From Bacillota bacterium (lineage in GTDB: Bacteria; Bacillota; Clostridia; Christensenellales; Aristaeellaceae), in contig JAEZRP010000010.1 of the NCBI GenBank assembly GCA_023444095.1, positions 1 to 64,000 on the forward strand: a stretch of DNA of 64,000 bases. Direction: 5' to 3'. Positions within the stretch are counted from its first letter, which is position 1. Each line of letters starts with the position of its first letter. The notes beneath the pieces were generated by a model. The model worked only from the letters and a program-made list of their open reading frames with translations, had not been told where the DNA came from and did no database searches. Below, one piece after another: positions 19,857-28,450 of this stretch. Both the position numbers and the translations under genes were made by a program.

Positions 19857-20915
19857 GTGAAAAAACTCATCGCGACCGCGCTGGTTCTGGCGCTGATGGT
19901 CACTTTGGCCGCGCCCGCAATGGCTTACCGCTACCTGTTCGTTTCTATCGACACAACCAAGGAGATTCAGATACAGCAGCTGCTCGAAAACTGGCTAAAG
20001 TCGATCAACGAAGGGGCCGAAGGCCTAGAGATGGATGTTGGAGATCTGGGCTACAGCATCGAGAATCTGGGCGGAAGCCGTCCCGCCGTCGTGAGCCCGA
20101 CCGTCCAAGGCGGTCAGCCGCTGCGCTCTTACATCGTCGATGCCGAGGGCATCGTTCGCACGTTCAACATGCTGGTGTCAAACGAGTCGGATGACATCAA
20201 TCCCGCTGAAGCGCCCGGCAAATTCTCTGGAAAAACGCTCGAGGAAGTGGTTGTGGGCTTCGAAGAGTTTGCAAAGCTGATGCAGCCCGGCGCGATTTCA
20301 CAGGATGCGATCGACGTGTTCTACGCGAAGTACCAGGCCCAGATCGAGGCCATCTTTGAAAAGTTCACCGCCTACATGGTCGGCGCGGGCTTTGAGGGCG
20401 AGTACGAGGCCTCCGTGGAGGATCTCACCAAGGCGCTCTACATCGCGGTCAATTACCTGCACATCGGAGAAACCCTGACCGCATTCCTCGACGACACCGC
20501 GAACCCCGAACGCTACGAGTTCTTCGGCACCGAGTTCTATAAGGGATTCCTCGCGACTTTCCTCGACGACGAGGCGTCCATGAAGGAGTTCGCGACCATC
20601 CTCTACATCTGGATGGAGGGTGCGGAGGAAGGGGAAGATGTGATTCAAGGCGCACCGTACGCCTATGTCGCCTACGACAGGGAAACGGGCGCATGGTCTC
20701 TGGTCGACATCTTCCAGATCACCATAGACAACGACGAGATCAAGACGCAGGAGATCTGGGACATCATCATCGACGCGCAGTACTTCATTAGCGTCGAGGA
20801 CAATACGCCCATCATCGCGCTCTACTACGACGCGAAGGATGGAACGTGGAAGATCGCGGGCATCAACTCGTCGTGCTTCCAGATGATCGCCGAGAACATA
20901 TCCGCCGCACAATAG
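19857..20915 (+). CDS. Secreted hypothetical protein
   Basis: A 352-residue protein starting at GTG 19857, chosen because AAGGAGGGATATC precedes it. It has a textbook signal peptide (MKKLIATALVLALMVTLAAPAMA). The mature part is acidic, mostly helical in look, with EFAKLMQPG, FYAKYQAQIEAIFEKF, TAFLDDTANPERYEFFGTEF and a C-terminal YYDAKDGTWKIAG. No Cys-rich or catalytic motif and no membrane anchor was seen. I do not recognise a family. Its own promoter and terminator-like stem (20933-20986) make it a single-gene unit. Confidence 0.6.
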   Translation: MKKLIATALVLALMVTLAAPAMAYRYLFVSIDTTKEIQIQQLLENWLKSINEGAEGLEMDVGDLGYSIENLGGSRPAVVSPTVQGGQPLRSYIVDAEGIVRTFNMLVSNESDDINPAEAPGKFSGKTLEEVVVGFEEFAKLMQPGAISQDAIDVFYAKYQAQIEAIFEKFTAYMVGAGFEGEYEASVEDLTKALYIAVNYLHIGETLTAFLDDTANPERYEFFGTEFYKGFLATFLDDEASMKEFATILYIWMEGAEEGEDVIQGAPYAYVAYDRETGAWSLVDIFQITIDNDEIKTQEIWDIIIDAQYFISVEDNTPIIALYYDAKDGTWKIAGINSSCFQMIAENISAAQ

Positions 20916-20932
20916 ACACCCGAAAACATGCG

Positions 20933-20986
20933 CGACGCCGTGCCGGAAAAATCCGCGACGCGGCGTCGAACTATTTCCACTTTTTT
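20933..20986 (+). terminator. Probable terminator after the secreted protein
   Basis: CGACGCCG at 20933-20940 pairs with CGGCGTCG at 20961-20968. A T6 run comes 12 bases later (20981-20986). The long loop and offset T-run make it moderate. Confidence 0.4.
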
Positions 20987-21001
20987 GAACGGTCGTGACG
21001 C

Positions 21002-22375
21002 ATGGCAAGGACGCCGAAAAACTACGAAATCGAAATGACGGAAGGACCCATCCTGGGCAAGATGCTCGCGTTCTCGCTGCCGCTCATGCTCTCGAGCATC
21101 CTGCAGCTCTTGTTCGGTGCGGTGAACCTCGCGGTCATCGGCAATTTTTCCGGCAAGGTCTCAGTCGCGGCGGTCGGTTCGACGGGCTCTCTGGTCGCGC
21201 TCATCACGAACGTGTTCATCGGGCTCTCGGTCGGCGCGAACGTCGTGGCTGCGAAGTGCTACGGCGCGCGGCAGGAGGCCGAGTTGAACCGGACCGTTCA
21301 TACCGCGATGCTTTTGAGCTTCGTGAGCGGCGCGATCCTGACGCTCGTGGGCGTTTTGGGCGCCCGGCTCTTCCTTTCCTGGATGAACACGCCGGACGAT
21401 GTGATCGGCCTCGCCTCCGTATACCTGCGCGTGTACTTCCTTGGGATTACCGCGTCCATGGTCTATAACTTCGGAAGCGCGGTCCTGCGCGCGATCGGCG
21501 ACACGCGGCGGCCACTCTACTATCTTCTGATCGCGGGCGTCCTGAACGTTCTTTTAAACCTTCTGTTCGTTCTCGCGTTCAAAATGGACGTGGCGGGCGT
21601 GGCGCTCGCAACGGCGATCTCCCAGACGGTGGCGGCGGCACTGGTCGTAACCTGCCTGGTGCGGACGAGCGGCGCCCTGCACCTCGATCTTCGCCGCATG
21701 CGGATCGACCGCGCGATCTTCGTCGAAATCCTCAAGGTCGGACTTCCCGCGGGCTTTCAGGGCACGCTCTTCTCCGTCTCGAACGTGCTCATCCAGTCGT
21801 CGATCAACGCCTACGACTCGACCGTCATGGCCGGCAACTCCGCCGCGTCGCAGATCGAGAGCTTCGTATACGTGTCCATGAACGCGTTTTATCAGGCGGC
21901 GATCTCATTTACCAGCCAGAACTACGGAGCGCGGCTCTTCGGGCGCATCCGAAAGATATTGCTCTGCAGCCTCGCGTGCGTATTCGCCGTGGGCATCGCG
22001 CTCGGATACCTCGCCGTGCTCTTCGGCGAACCGCTTCTCAATATCTACGTGAAGGGCGAACCGGAAGTCATCGCCGCCGGTCTCGAGCGGCTGGCTTACG
22101 TGGGGCGGCTGTACATCTTGTGCGGCGTGATGGAGGTCATGGTCGGCATGCTGCGCGGCATCGGCTACTCGATCCTGCCCATGATCGTCTCCCTGTTCGG
22201 AAGCTGCGTGCTGCGCATTCTGTGGGTTGTCTTCGTCGCGCCTTCGTTCGGCGACATTTCGGGCATCTACGTCTCCTATCCGATCTCGTGGGGCATTACC
22301 TTCCTCGCGCACGTGGGCTGCTACCTGTGGGCGATCCGCCGCGTTCGGCGCAGTCTGGAACCCGCGCCCGCATAG
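21002..22375 (+). CDS. MATE-family efflux transporter
   Basis: A 457-residue membrane protein with about 12 hydrophobic helices arranged as two MatE halves. The opening TEGPILGKMLAFSLPLMLSS and the later VGLPAGFQGTLFSVSNVLIQ are the repeated N-domain and C-domain starts of the DinF/NorM-like branch. It should export cationic drugs or metabolites using a sodium or proton gradient. It starts with ATG at 21002 and faces the minus-strand AraC gene, with only 5 bases between the stops. No dedicated regulator is adjacent, so the substrate is unknown. Confidence 0.9.
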   Translation: MARTPKNYEIEMTEGPILGKMLAFSLPLMLSSILQLLFGAVNLAVIGNFSGKVSVAAVGSTGSLVALITNVFIGLSVGANVVAAKCYGARQEAELNRTVHTAMLLSFVSGAILTLVGVLGARLFLSWMNTPDDVIGLASVYLRVYFLGITASMVYNFGSAVLRAIGDTRRPLYYLLIAGVLNVLLNLLFVLAFKMDVAGVALATAISQTVAAALVVTCLVRTSGALHLDLRRMRIDRAIFVEILKVGLPAGFQGTLFSVSNVLIQSSINAYDSTVMAGNSAASQIESFVYVSMNAFYQAAISFTSQNYGARLFGRIRKILLCSLACVFAVGIALGYLAVLFGEPLLNIYVKGEPEVIAAGLERLAYVGRLYILCGVMEVMVGMLRGIGYSILPMIVSLFGSCVLRILWVVFVAPSFGDISGIYVSYPISWGITFLAHVGCYLWAIRRVRRSLEPAPA

Positions 22376-22380
22376 CGTTG

Positions 22381-23313
22381 CTATCTCCGCAGCTCCTCGA
22401 TCAGCCTCTCGTGCGCGGGCTTCGGACTTGCGCCCCGGATGCGCCACGCGCGGGGGGAAAGCCCCTCGGCATTGCGAAAGACGGTGGAGAAGTAATTTGG
22501 ATCGGAAAAACCCACGATGCGGGAAACCTCCTGAACGGAGAGGTCCGAACTTTCGAGGAAGGATTTGGCAAGCTCAACCCGCAGGCGGTTGACAATCTCG
22601 CGGAAATTCCCGCCGCCGTACTTGCGGAAGAGCCGCGAGGCATAGGAGGCGGAGCAGCCAAAGCGCGCGCAGATGTCCTCGAGGGAGAGGTCTGAGGTAT
22701 AGACGGATTCGATGTAGCGGATCATTTCGGTGTAAAACACGGCGGAGTTCGGAACACCCGCGCGGGATTCCGCGCCGCGCGTCCCGGCGGCGTAATAGAA
22801 AAGCAGGGAACACATGTGCGAGAGCGGCATGACGAGGGAATCGAGCCGACTCTCGTCGGGCAGTTCGTGCGGAAGCTGGCGGTCGAAGATATCGGCCGCC
22901 CTTTCTTCGTCGAGCCCATGGATCCGGCACGCCCGGATCAGCCGGGGAAGCGCCCGCTCGCGCTCTACGCCGTAGCCGCTCACGGAAATGAAGGCCGCGA
23001 CGCGCCCGTCCGGGTCGCGTACCGGGTATACGTACTCGGTGACCCCCGCCCAGCACATGCCGCAGTATCGTCCGCGCGCGGCGCGCTCCACCACCTTCGT
23101 CTGCCGCTCGATGCAGTGGTCCATGAGCCGTACGTTTTCCTTGAGGTACACGCACAAGGGGTTCGGGTGAACCGTGTAGAGGTTCCCAAAGTCCATGTGG
23201 CGATAGGGATTGAACTGCATCAGGTGAACAGTCAGCGACAGCTTTTCCGCCGCGCGCAGGTGCCGGATATAGGACAGGATGTCATTCTCCAGCGCCACAG
23301 CGCGCTCCTCCAT
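22381..23313 (-). CDS. AraC-family regulator with PocR-type sensory domain
   Basis: A 310-residue regulator. The N-terminal two-thirds resemble a PocR domain: LTVHLMQFNPYRHMDFGNLY, NPLCVYLK, the Cys segment RYCGMCWAGVTEYVYPV, and AAFISVSGYG. The C-terminal AraC DNA-binding domain has LEDICARFGCSASYASRLFRKY and LSVQEVSRIVGFSDPNYFST. The start at 23313 fits homology and lies about 20 bases after the predicted transcript start of the promoter at 23342-23370. It diverges from the family-5 binding protein at 23519, its likely target. A direct repeat in the shared gap may be its operator. Confidence 0.88.
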   Translation of the reverse strand: MEERAVALENDILSYIRHLRAAEKLSLTVHLMQFNPYRHMDFGNLYTVHPNPLCVYLKENVRLMDHCIERQTKVVERAARGRYCGMCWAGVTEYVYPVRDPDGRVAAFISVSGYGVERERALPRLIRACRIHGLDEERAADIFDRQLPHELPDESRLDSLVMPLSHMCSLLFYYAAGTRGAESRAGVPNSAVFYTEMIRYIESVYTSDLSLEDICARFGCSASYASRLFRKYGGGNFREIVNRLRVELAKSFLESSDLSVQEVSRIVGFSDPNYFSTVFRNAEGLSPRAWRIRGASPKPAHERLIEELRR

Positions 23314-23341
23314 GGTCAATCGGCCCACCCCCCTATTTTGC

Positions 23342-23370
23342 ATGATAATTCGGACCAGTAAAAATGTCAA
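23342..23370 (-). promoter_or_regulatory. Sigma-A promoter of the AraC gene (minus strand)
   Basis: On the minus strand TTGACA (23370-23365) and TATCAT (23347-23342) are separated by 17 bp. One copy of the 13-bp direct repeat falls in the spacer, consistent with autoregulation. Confidence 0.7.
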
Positions 23371-23404
23371 CACCTCCATTCGCTTTATGTAAATTCTGAC
23401 CGGT
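23347..23404. promoter_or_regulatory. Direct repeats, probable AraC operator half-sites
   Basis: AATTCGGACCAGT at 23347-23359 and AATTCTGACCGGT at 23392-23404 share 11 of 13 bases in the same orientation, 45 bp apart centre to centre. They lie between the regulator and the divergent binding-protein gene. AraC-family proteins bind direct repeats. Nearly whole helical turns (45 bp is about 4.3) would put them on roughly similar faces. Confidence 0.5.
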
Positions 23405-23518
23405 TTTTGGTGATATCCATGCATATTTTTAAAGGTATTTTCGACGCGATCTGTTATGATATGGAGAAAGAGGCGCGTCCACACGATCTGGCGCGCCCGC
23501 ATTGACGGAGGGAAGACC

Positions 23519-25528
23519 ATGAAAAAACTCTCGTTCCTCATCGCGCTTGCGATGCTCCTCGCGCTCGCGCCCGCGCATGCCGAGCAGTCGGCCTACCGGG
23601 AGGCCCCGACGCTTGCCGCCCGCGCGGAGGCGGGCGAGCTACCCCCGCTCCAGGAGCGCTTGCCGGAGAACCCCGCGCCTCCGACGGAGATTCTGCCCGA
23701 GTACCTCGACTACGAAAGCGGCGACTACGGCGGATCGCTCCGCTTTGTCACCTCCGGCGTCAATTGGAACGCCGACATCTTCATGGGCATTACCGAGAAC
23801 CTTCTGACCATGGCGTCCGCGAACAGCGGCGTCATCACCCCGAACATCGTGGAGGAATTCTCCGCGAACGGGGATAACACCGTCTTCACCCTCAAGCTCC
23901 GAAAGGGGCTCAAGTGGTCGGACGGCACGGAGGTCACCATGGAGGACTTCCGCTTCGCCATCGAAAACGTGGTCTTCAATGCCGAGCTCACGCCCACTGT
24001 GGCCGCTTGGATGCGCGACGGCGGCAGCGCTTCGGGCGAGCCCTTCCGGTTCGAGGCACTCTCGGACGACACGTTCACGATCACATTCGGCCAGTCCTAC
24101 GGCGGCTTCGCCGTGCACATTTCGGTCGCCGGGTGGAAGGGCTACACAGAGCTTCTCAAGCCCGCGCACTACTTGAAAAAGTTCCACAAGGACTACGCCG
24201 TCGAGTGCCATGGCTCGCTGGACGCGTACTATGCCTTCCTCCAGCCCTTCGCGACGATCCTCGGCTACGACGACGCCTCCGCCGAGAGCGTATGGACCTA
24301 TGTCTTCTCCGCGATCGACGCCACCAACTGGGAGGCGACCGACCACGTGGACATGCTCACCACCCAGACCTTCCCGGACTGCGGGCTGACGGGGAACTTC
24401 CCCGCGCTCTACGCGTGGATCCTGTCCGACTACGCAAACGGCGTTTCCACCTACACCCGCAACCCCTATTACTTCAAGGTGGACGCGGCGGGCCAGCAGC
24501 TCCCATACTTTGACGGCCTCGTGAGCACCGAAGTCGAGGACCAGAACATGGTGCAGCTGAAGGTGATGTCAGGCGACGTGGACTTCCTGCGCGAATCCGC
24601 CTCCATCGCGAACATCTCGCTCTATCGCGAGGCGGAGCAGGCGGCGGGCATCACCGCCTACATCGGGGACCGCACCTCGAACCCGACCAGCATCTTCATC
24701 AACCAGACCTACGGCCTCGACACCGACGGGACCGTGAAGGACGACGACGCCTCGAGGGCATGGCAGGAGGTCGTGACCGACCTGCGCTTCCGGCAGGCGC
24801 TCGCGCGCGCCATTGACGCCCCCGAAATCCTCGACGCGGTGTACGGCGGTTTCGGTGAGGTAAACCCCACCTACGCCTGCGACCACGACATCGACGCCGC
24901 GAAAGCGCTTCTTGACGAGATGGGCATGAGGGATCTGGACGGCGACGGTTACCGCGAGACGCCCGCGGGCCTCCCGCTCAGCTGGCAGATCTGGAACGCG
25001 GGCGAGGCGACCGACATCGTGCCGGTTTGCGAGCTGCTCGTCGAGTTCTGGTCGGAGATCGGGCTGAATGTGGACGTGTACTCCACCGAATCGTCCCTCC
25101 TCTCCACCTCCGAGGCCGCGAACGAGATCCCAATGCGCGTGTTCTGGGCGCAGTCGACCATGCTCTGGTATTACCTCGGCTGGAACGAAGGTATGTGGGG
25201 CTCGCTCTGGAGCACCTGGAACAACAACGGCGGCTTCTCCGGCGCGCTGGACGGCGTGGAAGGGTATCTCGAGCCGCCCGAGGAAGTGAAGGACATCTAC
25301 CTCAAGATCGACTCGCTCATGACCGTGTCCTCCGACGAGGCCGTGAATGTCATCCTCCCGGAGATCGACCAATGGTTCGGCGCGCACCTCTACATCATCG
25401 AGCCCCTGACGAACGTCAAGATGTGCATCGTTCTCAACTCAAACATCGGCAACGTCCCCACCGGCGGGCACATCCCCGGCTGGGACCTCGCGATGGAGCA
25501 GATGTTCTACCGCGGTGGCGAGCAATAA
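23519..25528 (+). CDS. Family-5 ABC transporter substrate-binding protein (SBP_5/DppA-like)
   Basis: A 669-residue extracellular protein. The ATG at 23519 follows GGAGGG and gives a signal peptide MKKLSFLIALAMLLALAPAHA-EQ without a lipobox. The SBP_5 signature region is around residues 110-150 (FTLKLRKGLKWSDGTEVTMEDF). FRQALARAIDAPEIL near 425 is also typical. Such proteins bind peptides, nickel or oligosaccharides. It is longer than the usual 520-600 and has extra N-terminal residues before LRFV. The C-terminus is paralogous to the fragment at 1-393. No permease or ATPase gene follows; instead a hairpin and a FAD oxidoreductase do, so it may share a transporter coded elsewhere. Confidence 0.88.
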   Translation: MKKLSFLIALAMLLALAPAHAEQSAYREAPTLAARAEAGELPPLQERLPENPAPPTEILPEYLDYESGDYGGSLRFVTSGVNWNADIFMGITENLLTMASANSGVITPNIVEEFSANGDNTVFTLKLRKGLKWSDGTEVTMEDFRFAIENVVFNAELTPTVAAWMRDGGSASGEPFRFEALSDDTFTITFGQSYGGFAVHISVAGWKGYTELLKPAHYLKKFHKDYAVECHGSLDAYYAFLQPFATILGYDDASAESVWTYVFSAIDATNWEATDHVDMLTTQTFPDCGLTGNFPALYAWILSDYANGVSTYTRNPYYFKVDAAGQQLPYFDGLVSTEVEDQNMVQLKVMSGDVDFLRESASIANISLYREAEQAAGITAYIGDRTSNPTSIFINQTYGLDTDGTVKDDDASRAWQEVVTDLRFRQALARAIDAPEILDAVYGGFGEVNPTYACDHDIDAAKALLDEMGMRDLDGDGYRETPAGLPLSWQIWNAGEATDIVPVCELLVEFWSEIGLNVDVYSTESSLLSTSEAANEIPMRVFWAQSTMLWYYLGWNEGMWGSLWSTWNNNGGFSGALDGVEGYLEPPEEVKDIYLKIDSLMTVSSDEAVNVILPEIDQWFGAHLYIIEPLTNVKMCIVLNSNIGNVPTGGHIPGWDLAMEQMFYRGGEQ

Positions 25529-25539
25529 AGAAAAGGAAA

Positions 25540-25567
25540 CGGGGGCGAGAAGCGATTCTCGTCCCCG
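25540..25567 (+). other. GNRA-capped hairpin between binding protein and oxidoreductase
   Basis: CGGGGGCGAGAA at 25540-25551 pairs with TTCTCGTCCCCG at 25556-25567 (12 bp, one G-U) around a GCGA loop. No T-tract follows and the next ribosome site starts 2 bases later. It is probably an mRNA-stability element for the upstream gene. Confidence 0.5.
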
Positions 25568-25577
25568 CGGAGGGAAT

Positions 25578-26858
25578 ATGACTTACGTAACCGAAACCCT
25601 TGAGACGAGGATCGCGGGCGCATACGACGTGATCGTCGTCGGCGGTGGCCCGGCGGGCACGGGTGCGGCGCTCGCGGCCGCGCGGCACGGAAAAAAGACG
25701 CTCGTGATCGAGCGGTTCTCGTGCATGGGCGGCATGTGGACGAGCGGGCTCGTCAATCCCCTCTTCGATTACGAGGGGAAAGGCGGCATCGTGGAGGAAC
25801 TGGTCCAGGACATCGACAAGGCCGGGATGAGCTCCAGAAGCGGTTACCGCTACTACACCTTTGACATGGAATTTATGAAGCTGCTCATCGACCGAAAGAT
25901 GAGAGAGGCGGGTGTGGACGTCCTGTTCCACACATATTTCGCGCTGCCGCTTTTGAAGGACGGCGCGGTGATCGGCGTCGTCGTCGAAAATAAGGGCGGG
26001 CGCACGGCGTTTCTGGGAAAGCGGATCATTGACGCGACCGGCGACGGGGACGTGGCCGCGCGCGCGGGCGCACCTTGGCACTACGGGCGCGAGGGCGACC
26101 ACGCCGTTCAGCCGATGACGCTGATGTTCAAGATCAGCAACATGGAGTTCGTGCAGCAGTACCCCTATCCGGGCGGCAACGACCTTTATCAGCTCATGAA
26201 GCGCGCGGTCGAACACGACGGCCTGGACTACGAATTCAACTTTGTGAACCCCTGCCTTTTACGCCTGCCTGGGCGGCAGACGGGCGTCCTCCAGATGACG
26301 CACATGCGTGGGCTGAACCCCATCGACCCGTGGGAACTCTCCCAAGCCGAGATGGAGGGCCGCGAACGCGTGGACGACGCGATGCGGTTCTTCAAAGCGC
26401 ATCTCCAGCAGTTCGCCAACGTGCAGCTCGACCAGACCGCCGCGATGATCGGCGTGCGCGAGTCGCGCCGCGTGCGGGGCGAGTACGAGCTGACCCTCGC
26501 CGACATGGAGGCCGGGCGCAGATTCGACGACGGCATCGCCACCTGCCGCTTCGGCGTGGACATCCACCAGCCAGACGGAAAATCGCAGGAGGCAAACGCG
26601 AAATACCGCATCCAGCCCTATCAGATCCCCTACCGCTGCCTCGTGCCCCTCGCGGTCGAGAACTTGCTCGTCGCGGGCCGCTGCATCTCCGGCAGCTACG
26701 AGGCGCACGCCTCCTACCGCGTCACCGGCGACTGTGTCGCCATGGGCCAGGCCGCGGGAACCGCCAGCGCGCTCTCCATCGACGCGGATCTCACCCCCCG
26801 CGCCCTCGATGGTCACAAGGTCGTCGAGGCCATGGTCGCGGACGGAGCGGTCACGTAG
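25578..26858 (+). CDS. FAD-dependent oxidoreductase (FAD_oxidored, PF12831-like)
   Basis: A 426-residue flavoprotein. The N-terminal dinucleotide fold shows DVIVVGGGPAGTGAALAAAR near residue 18 and GKKTLVIERFSCMGGMWTSG near 40. A second FAD contact is IDATGDGDVAARAG near 150. The C-terminus has NLLVAGRCISGSYEAHASYR and TGDCVAMGQAAGTASAL, typical of PF12831 proteins. The family lacks a single known reaction; members occur in polysaccharide and organic-acid clusters. It follows the binding protein by 49 bases with its own GGAGGG site, so both are probably controlled by the PocR-AraC regulator. No signal peptide, so it is cytoplasmic. Confidence 0.85.
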   Translation: MTYVTETLETRIAGAYDVIVVGGGPAGTGAALAAARHGKKTLVIERFSCMGGMWTSGLVNPLFDYEGKGGIVEELVQDIDKAGMSSRSGYRYYTFDMEFMKLLIDRKMREAGVDVLFHTYFALPLLKDGAVIGVVVENKGGRTAFLGKRIIDATGDGDVAARAGAPWHYGREGDHAVQPMTLMFKISNMEFVQQYPYPGGNDLYQLMKRAVEHDGLDYEFNFVNPCLLRLPGRQTGVLQMTHMRGLNPIDPWELSQAEMEGRERVDDAMRFFKAHLQQFANVQLDQTAAMIGVRESRRVRGEYELTLADMEAGRRFDDGIATCRFGVDIHQPDGKSQEANAKYRIQPYQIPYRCLVPLAVENLLVAGRCISGSYEAHASYRVTGDCVAMGQAAGTASALSIDADLTPRALDGHKVVEAMVADGAVT

Positions 26859-26920
26859 GGGGAGGCGGGCAGGGACACTGTCCTTTCGGCATCTCGAACT
26901 GGGCAAAAATACTCCGTCCA

Positions 26921-27068
26921 TCGGATCGTCCGGGGCTGGAACCCCGGATGATCCGAGTCTGCTTTTTGGAGGAAGGGTGGAGGCAGCAGGGGACTGTTGC
27001 AGAAACGAATTTCATATTAACAGTTTCCGCAAAGAATCCGGCTCTCGCACACGGTGAGAACCGGATTC
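26921..27068. other. Two long hairpins in the gap before the C39-like gene
   Basis: The 239-base convergent gap contains a 15-bp stem (26921-26935 with 26942-26956, one G-U, 6-nt loop) and a second stem GAATCCGG/CCGGATTC (27034-27041 with 27061-27068) with an inner TCTC/GAGA. The second is followed by ATTTTTT at 27075-27082 after a short spacer, a weak terminator for plus-strand transcripts. Confidence 0.5.
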
Positions 27069-27097
27069 CTATTCCATTTTTTCCCTGCAACCAAGCG

Positions 27098-28057
27098 TCA
27101 CTGCGCGGAAGGATCGTCTTTCTTGATGTCAGTGGGTCCGCCCGACCGTTCAGGTTCCTCCTCGGGAACGGAGAGGATCATGAACGGCGCACCCGTCTTG
27201 GTCTCTTCGATGATCTCCCAAAGCGAGTGAGTCTTTTCGCTGTTCTCCTGGCTGTTCGGATCGTTCACGCAAACGCGGCCGTCCTCGTCCAACCCGCGCA
27301 GCAGGATATAGTGCCCTTCGTCGGTGAAATCGCCCTCGCCCATGTGTGCGATGACGGGGTGTCCGGCCTCGAGCGCCTCCCGGATCGTCCTTTCGTTCGC
27401 CGACACCCACCGGGCCCGGAGCCCATGCCGGCGCGCAAGCTTCGACATCCCGCCGTGGCCGATCCCGTACCCTGTCCGGTAGATGCGGTCCTTCACCGCC
27501 TCATACATGATCGTATAGGGCGTCTGATCCGTGTCGTCCGTCAGATAGGCGATGGCCATGGAGAGCGCCGCCGCGCCGCAGCCTCCCGCGGAGACGGTGA
27601 TCCTTGTCTCTCCCTTTGTCGCAATCACGGTCGTATAGTCATATTGAAAGAGGACCGGAATGCGCATGCCGCCGTCCAGATACATAAGCTCCCCCAACTT
27701 GAGATCGCTTCCCCTGCGACTTTTTTGCCGCATGACGAGCCTCTCGTCGGCGGGCTTCTCCGTCGGCCCGGTGGTCGGTTCCGCCGTAAGCTCCGCCGTA
27801 GGCGCTACAGTCTCTTCGACCGTGGGCTCGGTCGTCGGCCCCTCAGTGGGCGCAACTGTCGTTTCCTCTGCAAACGTGGGAGACGCTTCGGGAGGCGGCG
27901 CGGCGGTGGGCTCAGCCGTCGGTTCCCTCGTCGGCTCGGGCGTTGTTGTTTCTTCCCGCGTTTCCACGGGCTGCGGCTCCTCCGCCGCGGCAAGCGGACC
28001 GAGGAGCAGGAGGACGGCCAGCACCGCCGCCATGCGCCTCAAGATTCCTGCGATCAC
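27098..28057 (-). CDS. Secreted C39-family (papain-like) peptidase with Thr/Pro/Glu-rich linker
   Basis: A 319-residue exported protein. The GTG at 28057 is chosen: it follows GGAGGAAAG and gives a signal peptide (short basic tip, VLAVLLLLGPLAAA). The upstream ATGs fall in or before the -10 box. Residues about 30-120 are a low-complexity TEPT/APTE linker. The catalytic domain has IPVLFQYDY, then GGCGAAALSMAIAYL with the nucleophilic Cys, and GHYILLRGLDEDGRVCVNDPN with the His and Asp/Asn. This is the C39_2 layout of secreted cysteine peptidases or peptidase-like wall proteins. No ABC exporter or bacteriocin gene is attached, so a role in wall or peptide processing is only a guess. Confidence 0.78.
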   Translation of the reverse strand: MIAGILRRMAAVLAVLLLLGPLAAAEEPQPVETREETTTPEPTREPTAEPTAAPPPEASPTFAEETTVAPTEGPTTEPTVEETVAPTAELTAEPTTGPTEKPADERLVMRQKSRRGSDLKLGELMYLDGGMRIPVLFQYDYTTVIATKGETRITVSAGGCGAAALSMAIAYLTDDTDQTPYTIMYEAVKDRIYRTGYGIGHGGMSKLARRHGLRARWVSANERTIREALEAGHPVIAHMGEGDFTDEGHYILLRGLDEDGRVCVNDPNSQENSEKTHSLWEIIEETKTGAPFMILSVPEEEPERSGGPTDIKKDDPSAQ

Positions 28058-28097
28058 AGCTTTCCTCCATTTTCGTTCTATAATCATTACGATATTC

Positions 28098-28126
28098 ATT
28101 ATAGTATGAAACGAACGCGGGCGCAA
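28098..28126 (-). promoter_or_regulatory. Promoter of the C39-like gene (minus strand)
   Basis: On the minus strand TTGCGC (28126-28121) and TATAAT (28103-28098) are 17 bp apart. The predicted start near 28091 excludes the ATGs at 28099 and just after, supporting the GTG start at 28057. Between here and the pckG promoter (28127-28382) I see no gene and no clear element. Confidence 0.7.
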
Positions 28127-28382
28127 GACACGCAGGGCCGATCCAGGCACCCGTCGAATCATTTCGGTGCGCCGTCACAATTTTGTCCGATCGCGGTGCC
28201 GTCCCCCTTCTCCGTCAAAGACCTGGATCTTCGCCCGCACGAATGGATGCGGGGCTTGCTGAAATTGCAAAATCAAAGCCGAAGCATGGCAAACGATGGC
28301 ATTTTAAGGCAGGTTATGAATCTGCCGGAATACCTCCATGCCAACGTTTGCGCACACTTTAAGTGAATTTTCCAATTCTTCT

Positions 28383-28411
28383 TTGTAATCGGCATCGAAG
28401 TATGCTATAAT
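28383..28411 (+). promoter_or_regulatory. Sigma-A promoter of pckG
   Basis: TTGTAA at 28383-28388 and TATAAT at 28406-28411 have a 17-bp spacer and a preceding TGC. The leader to the ATG at 28451 is about 33 nt. Confidence 0.75.
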
Positions 28412-28450
28412 GGACAAGATCGGATATAGCACGAAAAGGAGCGATCAGAA

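Noticed and set aside
27780..27980. Tandem-repeat tract that could be taken for a CRISPR or minisatellite
   Set aside because: It encodes the Thr/Pro/Glu linker of the C39-like protein in frame; there are no constant repeats with unique spacers.
26075..28366. 763-codon plus-strand frame running through the FAD oxidoreductase and C39-like gene
   Set aside because: It overlaps two well-supported genes in the wrong frame or strand and the product is low-complexity.
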